Below are positions 25,937 through 34,918 of a stretch of DNA of 64,000 nt, one piece after another. Position 1 is the stretch's first letter; each line of letters opens with the position of its first letter. Made by a program: the position numbers and the translations under genes. The notes below the pieces were generated by a model. The model was not told the DNA's origin. It saw only the letters and a program-made list of their open reading frames with translations, and did not search any database. The DNA is from Pseudoruegeria sp039972875 (GTDB taxonomy: Bacteria > Pseudomonadota > Alphaproteobacteria > Rhodobacterales > Rhodobacteraceae). The stretch spans positions 15,532 to 79,531 of the forward strand of contig JBDWMA010000034.1 in assembly GCA_039972875.1 (NCBI GenBank), written 5' to 3'.

Positions 25937-27472
25937 TTATCCAGTATATCGCCCGATGCTCGCTGGACGCGAGATTTTCTTGTTGTGACTGTGAATCCAA
26001 TCAGTGCATTTGTCAAAGGGCATAGGACGGCCAATTCCAAACCCTTGAACATGAGAACACCCCAATTGGCATAGCATTGCATGTTCCTCAACCGTTTCGA
26101 CACCCTCTGCCAGAGTATCAATTTCTAATTGTTCTGCCATGACCAATATCGCGGCCATAAGGCGTTGTTGGTCCGGGTCACTGTCCATTTTTGTAACCAG
26201 AGAACGATCCACTTTAATTCGGTTGACTGAAAACCGTCGGATGTTTGCAATAGAAGCGTGACCCGTTCCGAAATCGTCTAGATCGATACCACAACCAAGT
26301 TTTGATAATGAGGTCAGGTTCCGCGTAATGACGTCATCTCCGGGGCCAGCAATGACCGTTTCCAGAACCTCGATTGTTAGACGATCAGGGGTTAAGTCAA
26401 AGCGATCCAGTTCCCATTTGATTTGGTCCACCAATTTTGGGTTACGCAGTTCATCGGACGAAAAATTTACGCCGACCTTTGGCACGATACACCCACGGGC
26501 GTCCCATTTTTGCAAGGCCGTCAGCCCGTGAATTAGCATTGTTGCAGTAAGCTGTTCGCTGAGGCCGGCATCTTCGATGAGGGGGATAAATTCTGATGGC
26601 GGAATGTATCCGTGAGTGGGGTGATGCCATCGAGCCAGGGCCTCAAGGCCGGTAATTTCTCCAGTATCAGTTGAAATTTGGGGCTGATACCACGCTTGTA
26701 TGTCGCCTGAATCAAGGGCCGTTATCAAATCGTTGTTTAGGGCGCTACGTTCCGAAACGACGGCCTGAACATCTGGGGTAAAAGCGCGGACTGCAGCCGG
26801 CCCGTGGTGCAAGGCCTCAGTAAGGGCGGCTTGTGTTGCCTTTAAAAGAGAGGCCCCGGTCCGTTCAGGGGCACGACCTGCTAGGCAAAACCCAACGGAT
26901 GCCGACACATAGACAGTTGTTCCGTCAAGCGCGATTGCGTCCGCGACAGTGTTTTGCAAGCGTTGGGAGATCTGGATGATGCCATCCAATGACATACGTC
27001 CTTCGGGGGCGACAAATACACCAAATTTGCCGTTGCCGTAGGGATAGATTACGTCTGATTCTCGTTGTGAAAGCTCTAACCTGTCGTGGGTGCGGTGTAG
27101 GACTTGTTCGGCGGCATCTGAACCATATCGATCAGTAAGCGCTGCGAAGTCATCGATTTCTAAAAGTAAACATGCCGGGCCACGCCCAATGTCCGGTGTG
27201 CTAGTGATTGCCATTTGCAACATGTCGGCAAATGTTTCGGCGTCTTGTTTCTTATCGACCGAACTGGGTGTTGCTGGCGTGATTTTGTAAGATCCGGCAA
27301 GGGCAAAAGCCGCAGGCAGGCCGAGGGCGCAGGCCAACAAGGCAGGCTCGCCGCCCAACCAAAATGCAGCCAGGGTTACTGCTGGTAAAAACGCTAATAT
27401 TTGAGGCCCGCTCAAGGTGCTGCGCAGGCGACGACGATAGGTATTAAGGGCGGTTCGATTGAGCAAAGACAT
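25937..27472 (-). CDS. GGDEF/EAL protein, probable c-di-GMP phosphodiesterase
   Basis: 511 aa. Hydrophobic segments lie at residues 24-65. The GGDEF domain (about 90-245) is degenerate: the signature position reads YGNGKFG, so it should not make c-di-GMP. The EAL domain (about 255-500) keeps its catalytic residues: EALARW, the Asn in VNFSSDE, IEVLET, LDDFGTG, the Lys in IKVDRS, AEGVET and the Gln in VQGFGIGRPM. It is therefore read as an active phosphodiesterase, possibly regulated by GTP at the GGDEF-like domain (inference). No sensor domain other than the membrane region is visible. Confidence 0.92.
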   Translation of the reverse strand: MSLLNRTALNTYRRRLRSTLSGPQILAFLPAVTLAAFWLGGEPALLACALGLPAAFALAGSYKITPATPSSVDKKQDAETFADMLQMAITSTPDIGRGPACLLLEIDDFAALTDRYGSDAAEQVLHRTHDRLELSQRESDVIYPYGNGKFGVFVAPEGRMSLDGIIQISQRLQNTVADAIALDGTTVYVSASVGFCLAGRAPERTGASLLKATQAALTEALHHGPAAVRAFTPDVQAVVSERSALNNDLITALDSGDIQAWYQPQISTDTGEITGLEALARWHHPTHGYIPPSEFIPLIEDAGLSEQLTATMLIHGLTALQKWDARGCIVPKVGVNFSSDELRNPKLVDQIKWELDRFDLTPDRLTIEVLETVIAGPGDDVITRNLTSLSKLGCGIDLDDFGTGHASIANIRRFSVNRIKVDRSLVTKMDSDPDQQRLMAAILVMAEQLEIDTLAEGVETVEEHAMLCQLGCSHVQGFGIGRPMPFDKCTDWIHSHNKKISRPASIGRYTG

Positions 27473-27542
27473 GGGCGCCGGAGTCCTCTTTAGACTGAAG
27501 CAATTGGAACTTCAGTGCTAAAGGGAACAAATCAGGCTCAAG

Positions 27543-28412
27543 TTAACGCAACTTAGGAAGTTGTATTGCATTTTCATCAAATGCTTCGTTGTTTAGGGCC
27601 AAGCCTTGGAAATCAAACAGTTTTGGGTCCAGTAAATGCGAAGGCCTTGCGTTCATCAATGCGCGAAACATAACTTGACGACGACCAGGGGCGTTCTTTT
27701 CCCATTGATCAAGGATCTGTTTGACTTGTTGACGCTGCAGGCCGTCTTGGCTTCCGCAGAGATCACAGGGAATGATCGGATAATTCATCGCGGCGGCGAA
27801 TTTTTCACAGTCTGTCTCAGAAACATGGGCCAATGGACGATAGAGGAACAAGTCGCCTTCTTCATTCACAAGTTTTGGCGGCATGGTGGCGAGTCGCCCG
27901 CCGTGAAACAGGTTCATGAAAAAGGTTTCGAGAATGTCATCCCGATGATGTCCGAGGACAACCGCGGAACATCCTTCTTCACGGGCGATCCTGTAAAGGT
28001 TTCCACGCCGTAAGCGTGAGCAAAGCGCGCAGAACGTACGACCAGCTGGGACTTTGTCCATCACAATGGAATAGGTGTCCTGATACTCAATTCTATGAGG
28101 TACACCCATTTTCTTTAGAAATTCAGGTAGGACAGTGGCCGGGAAATTGGGTTGTCCTTGATCCAGATTGCAAGCAATCAACTCGACTGGCAGTAGACCT
28201 CGCCATTTTAGTTCATAGAGAACGGCCAATAGCGTGTAGCTGTCTTTGCCACCGGACAGGCAGACGAGCCACTTGGCATCGCGTTCTATCATCCCGTATT
28301 GCTCAATCGCTTCGCGGGTATAGCGTACAATGCGTTTGCGGAGTTTTTTAAACTCCGTTGTGGAAGGTGCACCGGAAAAGAGCGGGTGAATGTCATCATG
28401 ATCGTCAAGCAT
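27543..28412 (-). CDS. ttcA: tRNA 2-thiocytidine(32) synthetase TtcA
   Basis: 289 aa from the ATG at 28412. TtcA is an iron-sulfur enzyme that thiolates C32 of some tRNAs. The PP-loop VCLSGGKDSYTLL is near residue 48, with the CALCSRLRRGNLYR pair of cysteines near residue 130 and a further Cys in IPCDLCGSQ. HHRDDILETFFMNLFHGG is also diagnostic. An upstream in-frame extension would overlap the divergent DUF3833 gene and lacks homology features, so it was rejected. Confidence 0.93.
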   Translation of the reverse strand: MLDDHDDIHPLFSGAPSTTEFKKLRKRIVRYTREAIEQYGMIERDAKWLVCLSGGKDSYTLLAVLYELKWRGLLPVELIACNLDQGQPNFPATVLPEFLKKMGVPHRIEYQDTYSIVMDKVPAGRTFCALCSRLRRGNLYRIAREEGCSAVVLGHHRDDILETFFMNLFHGGRLATMPPKLVNEEGDLFLYRPLAHVSETDCEKFAAAMNYPIIPCDLCGSQDGLQRQQVKQILDQWEKNAPGRRQVMFRALMNARPSHLLDPKLFDFQGLALNNEAFDENAIQLPKLR

Positions 28413-28525
28413 CGTTGCGCAATAGTGTAGAATGCTCTGCGAAACAAGCGGGGTGCAACGAAATTGCATCCAGTGCCAGGTTTGATCCGTATCCCCTTTA
28501 ACTGTTGTCCGTTGAAAGGTTTTCC

Positions 28526-29053
28526 ATGCTCCGCTTGATTTATGTTGTTTTCCTTTGTCTGGCGTTGACCGCGTGTACAGGTAGACCGTCCTTGGAGGAT
28601 TCAAAATTAAGCTCCCAAGAGTTTAACCTAGAGGAATATTTTGAGGGCGAAACCGTTGCCTATGGCCAATTTCAAGATGCTTTTGGAACTGTTCGGCGGC
28701 GGTTCAAAGTCGGTATCAAAGGCACATGGGATGGTGACGTGCTGCGTTTGGTTGAGGATTTTGAATACTCAGATACGTCGGCGGAAAAACGGATTTGGAT
28801 GTTAACTAAAACCGGGGATCAATCATGGGAAGGTACGGCACAGGGCGTGGTGGGAATCGCGACCGGAATGGAATCCGGAGACCGTTTTAATTGGGCCTAA
28901 ACTATAGATCTACCTGTGCCGGACGGAACGCTAAGGGTGACGTTTGATGATTGGATGTGGGGGATGCCGGATGGTCGATTGCTTAACCGAGCCTATATGA
29001 GCAGGTTTGGTGTACCGATCGGCGAAGTCATCATCATGTTCGAAAAGAAATAG
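28526..29053 (+). pseudogene. DUF3833 family lipoprotein gene interrupted by an in-frame TAA
   Basis: The frame starts at ATG 28526 with a lipoprotein signal (MLRLIYVVFLCLALTACTG) and stays open for 124 codons. A TAA at 28898-28900 then follows FNWA. Beyond it the same frame continues without another stop for 50 codons: TIDLPVPDGTLRVTFDDWMWG...NRAYMSRFGVPIGEVIIMFEKK, ending with TAG at 29051-29053. The downstream part is the conserved DUF3833 C-terminus, so one substitution (probably Tyr TAC/TAT to TAA) cuts the gene. The product should be an outer-membrane or periplasmic lipoprotein of unknown function. A sequencing error cannot be excluded. Confidence 0.82.
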
Positions 29054-29087
29054 CGGGTCAGCGTGAAAGCAGACCCGCTGACTCGTT

Positions 29088-29960
29088 TTATTCTGCAGGT
29101 TGCAGCTTGTCCTGCGTCTTGGTCTCAAAGTCGCTGGCGTCATGGCGTTCGTGCAACTGAGTTTCTGGCTCGCCAAAGGCGCGGTTTACCATACGTCCGC
29201 GCTGTACCGCTGGCCGGGCATCGATATCTTTGGCCCAACGTTGCAGGTTCTTGTAGCTGTCCACGTCCAGAAAAGTGGCCGCGTCATACAGCCGTCCAAG
29301 GACAAGCTGACCATACCAAGACCAGATCGCGATATCTGCAATAGTGTACTCATCACCGACCATGAACTGACTCTCGGCCAGATGGCGATCCAGAACGTCG
29401 AGTTGCCGCTTTGTTTCCATAGAGAATCGGTTGATCGGGTATTCCCACTTTTCCGGGGCGTAGGCGTAGAAATGGCCAAAGCCACCACCGAGATAAGGCG
29501 CGCTACCCATTTGCCAAAACAACCAAGACATCATTTCTGGTCGTTTGGCGGGGTCAGAGGGGAGGAATTTGCCAAACTTTTCTGCCAGATGCAGAAGAAT
29601 TGCACCTGATTCAAAGATCCGCACAGGGGTGTCGCCGCTCATATCCATCAAGGCGGGGATCTTAGAGTTTGGGTTTACGTCAACAAAGCCGCTACCAAAT
29701 TGATCGCCCTCTCCGATGTTGATCAGCCAAGCGTCATATTCCGCGTCGCTTATCCCTGCGGCGAGCAATTCTTCGAATAATACGGTAACTTTAACCCCAT
29801 TTGGTGTCGCCAGCGAATGCAATTGGAAGGGGTGATTGCCCACGGGCAGTTCTTTGTCGTGGGTTGGTCCGGCAATAGGGCGGTTAATGTTGGCGAACTG
29901 ACCGCCGCTTGATTGTTCCCAGGTCCAAACCTCTGGTGGAGTGAATGTATCGTCGCTCAT
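29088..29960 (-). CDS. yghU: YghU-type glutathione S-transferase / disulfide-bond reductase
   Basis: 290 aa, the length of YghU, longer than classical GSTs. It has the N-terminal extension FTPPEVWTWEQSSGGQFANINRPIAGPTHDKELPVG, the thioredoxin-like domain with HPFQLHSLATPNGVKVTVLFEEL, the glutathione-binding NSKIPALMDM and FESGAILLHLAEKFG, and a helical C-terminal domain. E. coli YghU reduces disulfides with two bound glutathiones. It is a single gene between the DUF3833 pseudogene (convergent) and yidD. Confidence 0.93.
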   Translation of the reverse strand: MSDDTFTPPEVWTWEQSSGGQFANINRPIAGPTHDKELPVGNHPFQLHSLATPNGVKVTVLFEELLAAGISDAEYDAWLINIGEGDQFGSGFVDVNPNSKIPALMDMSGDTPVRIFESGAILLHLAEKFGKFLPSDPAKRPEMMSWLFWQMGSAPYLGGGFGHFYAYAPEKWEYPINRFSMETKRQLDVLDRHLAESQFMVGDEYTIADIAIWSWYGQLVLGRLYDAATFLDVDSYKNLQRWAKDIDARPAVQRGRMVNRAFGEPETQLHERHDASDFETKTQDKLQPAE

Positions 29961-30057
29961 GTTTCTGTCTTCCGTCGATTGAAACGCACCCGTTCACCGG
30001 GGCTGTGTTCTTGGGGTGAGGTAGACCTAGTGCTTTTGAGCGAAATTACAAAGGGGA

Positions 30058-30291
30058 TCACTTTTCTTTTGGATCAGGAACTGGATCATAGCCCATTTTG
30101 CCCAGTGGATGGCACCGGCAAACGCGTTTTGTTCCCAACCATGTGCCTCTGATCGCGCCGTGTTTTTCTAGCGCTTCAAGTATATAGGCAGAACAGGTCG
30201 GTTGGTATCGGCAATTGAAACCCACCCAAGGCGAAAATATCACCCGATAGGCGCGGATCGGAAAGGCTGCAAGATGGGCGAGGGGACTCAT
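30058..30291 (-). CDS. yidD: Membrane protein insertion efficiency factor YidD
   Basis: 77 aa. IRAYRVIFSPWVGFNCRYQPTCSAYILEALEKHG and CRCHPLGKMGYDPVP, with three conserved cysteines, are diagnostic. It assists YidC-dependent insertion at the inner membrane. The start overlaps the rnpA stop by 4 bases. Confidence 0.96.
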   Translation of the reverse strand: MSPLAHLAAFPIRAYRVIFSPWVGFNCRYQPTCSAYILEALEKHGAIRGTWLGTKRVCRCHPLGKMGYDPVPDPKEK

Positions 30292-30632
30292 TTACGACCC
30301 TCATGTACGCGTTTTAAGGCGTATCGCATATCACCCAGTAAATCGTCATAAGGTCGATTGGCGGTCTTTTCTGGGCGACCGATCAAGACATAATCCCAAC
30401 CGAGTCTACCATTTTCAGGCAACAGAGTGCGGGCGACTTCGCGCAGACGACGCTTTGCCCGGTTGCGGGCCACGGCATTGCCAACTTTCTTTGAGCAGGT
30501 AAAACCCACCCTAATGTCGCCGGGGGTGTCCTCGTTGCGATTGCGTGCCTGTAATGTGAAACCATTGGTTGCCTGCCTGCGGGCGCGGGCGGCGGTCAGA
30601 AAATCAGCACGTTTTGTTAATGTCACAAGCAC
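30288..30632 (-). CDS. rnpA: Ribonuclease P protein component
   Basis: 114 aa. RnpA binds the catalytic RNase P RNA to process pre-tRNA. The RNR motif lies in FTCSKKVGNAVARNRAKRRLREVAR, with the LTKRADFLTAARARRQA N-terminus. Upstream is rpmH with a hairpin between; downstream yidD overlaps. The RNase P RNA gene is not in this window. Confidence 0.96.
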   Translation of the reverse strand: MLVTLTKRADFLTAARARRQATNGFTLQARNRNEDTPGDIRVGFTCSKKVGNAVARNRAKRRLREVARTLLPENGRLGWDYVLIGRPEKTANRPYDDLLGDMRYALKRVHEGRK

Positions 30633-30730
30633 AAGCGGCCTCCGGTCGACGTTTTATTTGGAATACAAATAGTGGGAAGCAGGAAAAACTGCTAGGCCAG
30701 CCTGTACCAAAATCATCGATCTGACATACG

Positions 30731-30763
30731 AAAACCGCCGACTGCCCAAGAGCACTCGGCGGT
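30731..30763 (-). terminator. Terminator-like hairpin between rpmH and rnpA
   Basis: On the minus strand ACCGCCGA pairs with TCGGCGGT (30734-30741 with 30756-30763) and TTTTCG follows. It may attenuate read-through from the highly expressed rpmH into rnpA. Confidence 0.7.
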
Positions 30764-30787
30764 GAAATCCGTAAGCTGAGGTGTCGC

Positions 30788-30922
30788 TTATGCGGACAGC
30801 TCTTTACGACCCTTTGCACGACGTGCATTCAGGATCTTACGGCCAGCTTTAGTGGCCATACGTGCACGAAAACCATGGCGCCGTTTGCGAACCAGGTTGG
30901 AAGGTTGGTAGGTGCGTTTCAT
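30788..30922 (-). CDS. rpmH: 50S ribosomal protein L34
   Basis: 44 aa, too short for usual gene calling. The minus strand reads MKRTYQPSNLVRKRRHGFRA, then RMATKAGRKILNARRAKGRKELSA and a TAA. This is the complete L34 family sequence. Purine-rich GATGGAGACGGGCG precedes the ATG. It heads the rpmH-rnpA-yidD operon. Confidence 0.97.
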   Translation of the reverse strand: MKRTYQPSNLVRKRRHGFRARMATKAGRKILNARRAKGRKELSA

Positions 30923-31212
30923 CGCCCGTCTCCATCAGATTGCGGCCAGGAACCCCGGTGGATTCGGAGGCCGATTACATTCGAAGCCCGGTGAATAGGC
31001 CCATGTCCGTCAGAAGTCAATTCGACAATTCCCGCTTTGTTGCAGGTTTTTCGCTGAATACAGGGCCAAATGTTACAGAGCTACCTGAAACACCGTCAAA
31101 TGCCCACTTTTCTGTCACCGTTGATCAATGCACCGTGAAGGGCCTTACAGCTTTGACTTTAAGCGCGCATGTTGTGGCACAGAGATAATGGACAATCAAA
31201 GGGCTAGGTAAA

Positions 31213-31947
31213 ATGATGCAAGATACAGAACAACCGGACAAAAGTGATTTGGCAAAAAAGCTGCCGATGATTGCGATTCTTGTTGTTGCTGCTTTAGGCG
31301 CGTTTACCTTGCGAGACTACTTTAGCTTTGAAGCTTTGTCCGAGAACCGGGAAGCTTTGATTGCATTTCGCGATGCAAATTATTTTCTAACAGCTGCCGC
31401 ATTTATTGCGTTCTATATTGTTGTTGTTGCATTTTCCCTTCCCGGTGCCACCATCGCTACATTAACGGGTGGCTTTTTGTTTGGCGTATTTCCAGGTGCA
31501 TTATTCAATGTAACCGCAGCCACAATAGGGGCGACAGCCATCTTCCTCGCCGCCAGCTGGGGGTTAGGAGAAAAACTATCTGCGAAAATGGAATCATCTG
31601 ATGGCGCCGTTAAAAAAATCAAAGATGGAATTGATGAAAACCAATGGTCAGTGCTGTTTTTGATCCGTCTGGTGCCCGCGGTTCCGTTCTTTGTGGCCAA
31701 TATCATCCCTGCTCTCGTCGGGGTTCCTCTATATCGGTTCATGATCTCAACCTTTATCGGCATCATCCCGGGAGGCGTTGTATACACCTCGGTCGGTGCT
31801 GGGCTTGGGGATGTTTTTGCGAGTGGTGAAACACCGAATCTGGGAATCATTTTCGAACCACAAATTCTACTTCCGATCCTAGGCCTTTGCGTACTTGCCG
31901 CGCTGCCAATTGTGATCAAAGTATTTACGAATTCAAAGGACTCCTGA
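31213..31947 (+). CDS. TVP38/TMEM64 (DedA-like) membrane protein
   Basis: 244 aa with about six membrane helices. The SNARE-associated domain motif is visible as FSLPGATIATLTGGFLFGVFPGALFNVTAATIGATAIFLAASW, followed by FLIRLVPAVPFFVANIIPALVGVPLYRFMISTFIGIIPG. Bacterial members are linked to membrane and lipid homeostasis; some sit next to mercuric-reductase-like flavoproteins as here. The following gene starts 3 bases after its stop, so the pair is an operon. Two adjacent ATGs (31213 and 31216) could both serve. Confidence 0.9.
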   Translation: MMQDTEQPDKSDLAKKLPMIAILVVAALGAFTLRDYFSFEALSENREALIAFRDANYFLTAAAFIAFYIVVVAFSLPGATIATLTGGFLFGVFPGALFNVTAATIGATAIFLAASWGLGEKLSAKMESSDGAVKKIKDGIDENQWSVLFLIRLVPAVPFFVANIIPALVGVPLYRFMISTFIGIIPGGVVYTSVGAGLGDVFASGETPNLGIIFEPQILLPILGLCVLAALPIVIKVFTNSKDS

Positions 31948-31950
31948 ACC

Positions 31951-33369
31951 ATGAAAAAGATTAAAACAGATCTCTGCATCATCGGCGGGGGCTCCGGAGG
32001 CTTGTCAATTGCTGCAGGTGCCAGCCAAATGGGTGCAGATGTTGTCCTGATCGAAGGTCATAAAATGGGTGGAGATTGCCTAAATTATGGTTGTGTCCCC
32101 TCCAAAGCTCTTTTGGCAGCTGGTAAACAAGCCCACGCGATGGAAACAGGGACTCATTTTGGCGTCGCCCCGGTCGTGCCGCAGGTCGACTATGCATCTT
32201 CAAAGGATCATGTACGCAAAGTGATCGACACCATCGCTCCTTTGGACAGCCAAGAACGATTTGAGGGGTTCGGTGTTCGGGTCATCCGTGAGTACGGTCA
32301 GTTTATATCAGCGAATGAGGTGCAGGCCGGAGACACTGTTATCACCGCCCGCCGTTTCGTAATCGCCACAGGATCATCGCCCTTTGTGCCTCCGATTCCT
32401 GGAATTGAAAACGTCCCCTATGAGACCAATGAAACGCTGTTTGAATTGCGGGAACGTCCCGAACACCTATTGGTCATTGGCGGAGGCCCAATTGGTATGG
32501 AAATGGCGCAAGCCCACCGTCGGCTTGGGTCCAAAGTGACTGTTATTGAAGGTGCAAAGGCGCTGGGCAATGATGATCCTGAATTAACGGCGATTGCCCT
32601 AGAGCGGTTGCGCGATGAGGGCATTGCCATCGAAGAGGGTGCTTTGGCGGCTGAGGTGCGCGGGCAAGCCGGTGCGATTGAGGTCGAAGTCAAAGACGGC
32701 CGTATTTTCAAAGGGTCGCACCTGCTGATGGCCGTTGGTCGCAAGGTTAACATCGACAAACTAAACCTAGAGGCAGCGGGTGTTGAGTATGACCGTCGCG
32801 GCGTCAAGGTGGGTGACGATCTGCGCTCGTCCAATCGTAAAGTATATGCAGTGGGCGATGTTGCCGGGAAATTGCAGTTTACGCATGTTGCCGGATACCA
32901 CGCTGGTGTCGTCATCCGCTCTATATTGTTTGGTTTGCCTTCGAAAACCCGTGAAGATCACATTCCCTGGGCCACTTATACAGATCCTGAAATTGCTCAA
33001 GTCGGGCTCACAGAAGCTCAAGCGCGTGAAAAATACGGTGATGGGGTTTTTGTTTCGCGGTTTGAGTATTCCGAGAACGACAGAGCTGTTGCCGAAGGTA
33101 AAACGACAGGTTTGATTAAGGTTATGGTTGTAAAAGGACGTCCGGTAGGTGCTTCTATCGTTGGCGCGCAAGCAGGTGATCTGATTGGCGTCTGGGCAAT
33201 GGCCATTGCAAATAAGTTGAAAATGTCTGCTGTTGCCAACATGATAGCGCCTTACCCCACTTTGGGCGAGATTAACAAACGAGCCGCTGGTGCCTATTTT
33301 GCACCCAAGCTGTTTGAGAATCCGACCGTTAAAAAGGTGGTTGGGTTTGTGCAGAAATATCTGCCCTAA
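31951..33369 (+). CDS. FAD-dependent pyridine nucleotide-disulfide oxidoreductase (mercuric reductase/dihydrolipoamide dehydrogenase-like)
   Basis: 472 aa. The FAD-binding CIIGGGSGGLSIAAGASQMGADVVLIE is at the N-terminus and the redox-active cysteines in GGDCLNYGCVPSKAL near residue 45. The NAD(P) site is LLVIGGGPIGMEMAQAHRRLG and the second FAD contact VYAVGDVAG. The C-terminal dimer domain ends APYPTLGEINKRAAGAYFAPKLF. It lacks the N-terminal HMA domain and C-terminal Cys pair of true MerA, so mercury reduction is unlikely. Its TVP38 partner suggests a conserved, still undefined redox function. Confidence 0.92.
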   Translation: MKKIKTDLCIIGGGSGGLSIAAGASQMGADVVLIEGHKMGGDCLNYGCVPSKALLAAGKQAHAMETGTHFGVAPVVPQVDYASSKDHVRKVIDTIAPLDSQERFEGFGVRVIREYGQFISANEVQAGDTVITARRFVIATGSSPFVPPIPGIENVPYETNETLFELRERPEHLLVIGGGPIGMEMAQAHRRLGSKVTVIEGAKALGNDDPELTAIALERLRDEGIAIEEGALAAEVRGQAGAIEVEVKDGRIFKGSHLLMAVGRKVNIDKLNLEAAGVEYDRRGVKVGDDLRSSNRKVYAVGDVAGKLQFTHVAGYHAGVVIRSILFGLPSKTREDHIPWATYTDPEIAQVGLTEAQAREKYGDGVFVSRFEYSENDRAVAEGKTTGLIKVMVVKGRPVGASIVGAQAGDLIGVWAMAIANKLKMSAVANMIAPYPTLGEINKRAAGAYFAPKLFENPTVKKVVGFVQKYLP

Positions 33370-33384
33370 GGGGAAGCGCGCGAC

Positions 33385-34788
33385 ATGTTTTTGAATTCTT
33401 TATCGGGGCGTTTTTTGTTGCTGACGGTTGTTTTCGTCATGCTGGCTGAGGTCTTGATTTTTGTGCCATCAGTGGCACGGTTCCGCGAAGACTACTTGTT
33501 GCTAAAACTGGAAAAATCTCAGATCGCGTCATTGGCTTTGTTGGCGAATGAGGTGATCGATCCAGAGCTCGAAGAAGAACTTCTTACCAATGCGGATGTG
33601 TTTAACGTTGTGTTGCGTCGCGATGAGGTACGCCAGCTTATTTTATCATCTTCGATGCCGGCCCCAGTGTCACAGACGTTTGACTTGCGGGACGCAGGTG
33701 CGCTTGAGCTTATCCGAGATGCGATGATGCGCCTGATAAGTCCAAAGAACGAAGTGATCCGGGTGATTGGTCAACCTGTACAGGAAGCGGGGCTTTTGAT
33801 TGAGGTTACCACTGGGACGAAGGAATTGCGGGCTTTGATGTTGGATTATGGTGTTCGCATCTTACTCCTCTCTGCGGTAATTTCTGTTTTTACCGCGACG
33901 CTTTTGTTTCTGGCGGTCCGCGGGTTTCTAGTGACACCGATTAAACGTGTGGTGAGCCATATGCAGTCCTATGCTGCGGCTCCTGAGGATGCCCGACATA
34001 TAATTCGCCCCAACGCCAGCATTAAAGAACTCCATGAGGCCGAAGAGGCTCTGCAGTCTATGCAAACCGAATTGACCAACGCACTGCGGCAGAAAGAGCG
34101 TCTTGCACAACTTGGTGGTGCAGTCGCAAAGATTAGCCATGATTTACGTAACATCCTGACGACGGCGCAGTTGTTTACGGATCGAATTGAAATCACCAGT
34201 GATCCTGCTGTGCAACGCGTCGTACCAAAACTTGTGAGCTCCATCAGTCGCGCGGTAAACTTATGTGAAACGACTCTTGCGTTCGGCAAAGCAGAAGAGC
34301 CGGCACCGCAGCTTGATAGATTTCATCTTGTTGATGTCGTGGATGATATCCGGGTGAGCGAGGAACTCGCCGCAGTGGATCAACCCATCACCATCCGAAG
34401 CGAAGTTGCTGATGATTTCATTATTCGTGCGGATCATGAACAGTTGTATCGTGTGTTGGGCAACATTGTCCGAAATGCCCGACAGGCGATCAAGGCGACG
34501 GGTCAACAAGGTGATATCGGGATCTCTGCTATTGAATCCGATACGGAATGGGTGATCACAGTACGCGACACGGGTCCGGGATTGCCGCCCCGTGCACAGG
34601 AAAAGCTATTCACAGCCTTTGAGGGCGGCGCGAGAAAAGGGGGGACAGGTCTTGGGCTGGTCATTGCGCAGGAGTTGATCAGGGGACATGGCGGTCAATT
34701 AGAGTTGTTGTTCACAAACAAAACCGGAACTGCTTTTGCAATTAGGCTCCCAAAAGGAGAAATTTCGATTCAAAGCAAAGAAGTTTGA
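33385..34788 (+). CDS. Membrane-bound sensor histidine kinase
   Basis: 467 aa. Membrane segments at residues 8-27 and 147-175 flank a periplasmic sensor region of about 120 residues. A HAMP-like linker follows, then the H-box KISHDLRNILTTAQLF near residue 252. The ATPase domain has the N-box VLGNIVRNARQAIKATG, G1 VRDTGPGLPP and G2 GGARKGGTGLGLVIAQELIRGHGG. No response regulator is adjacent, so it is an orphan; signal unknown. It starts 15 bases after the flavoprotein stop and may share its transcript. Confidence 0.93.
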   Translation: MFLNSLSGRFLLLTVVFVMLAEVLIFVPSVARFREDYLLLKLEKSQIASLALLANEVIDPELEEELLTNADVFNVVLRRDEVRQLILSSSMPAPVSQTFDLRDAGALELIRDAMMRLISPKNEVIRVIGQPVQEAGLLIEVTTGTKELRALMLDYGVRILLLSAVISVFTATLLFLAVRGFLVTPIKRVVSHMQSYAAAPEDARHIIRPNASIKELHEAEEALQSMQTELTNALRQKERLAQLGGAVAKISHDLRNILTTAQLFTDRIEITSDPAVQRVVPKLVSSISRAVNLCETTLAFGKAEEPAPQLDRFHLVDVVDDIRVSEELAAVDQPITIRSEVADDFIIRADHEQLYRVLGNIVRNARQAIKATGQQGDIGISAIESDTEWVITVRDTGPGLPPRAQEKLFTAFEGGARKGGTGLGLVIAQELIRGHGGQLELLFTNKTGTAFAIRLPKGEISIQSKEV

Positions 34789-34841
34789 TTTTCTCTCTTG
34801 CACTCCCCGACAGGCGGGACTAAACACCGCCTCACCAACGC

Positions 34842-34918
34842 GGACCGATAGCTCAGCTGGATAGAGTACCTGACTACGAATCAGGGGGTCGGGGGTTCGA
34901 ATCCTCCTCGGTCCGCCA
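34842..34918 (+). tRNA. tRNA-Arg (anticodon ACG)
   Basis: 77 nt including encoded CCA. Acceptor GGACCGA/TCGGTCC, D arm GCTC...GAGT, anticodon arm CCTGA-CTACGAA-TCAGG with anticodon ACG, T arm GGGGG-TTCGAAT-CCTCC. All stems pair normally. It reads CGN arginine codons after A34 deamination. The left edge of the accessory region is immediately downstream, which fits tRNA-associated integration, though no second copy of the tRNA 3' end was found in the window. Confidence 0.97.

Noticed and set aside
31951..33369. Mercuric reductase (merA)
   Set aside because: The N-terminal metal-binding domain and C-terminal cysteine pair are absent, and no other mer genes are nearby.
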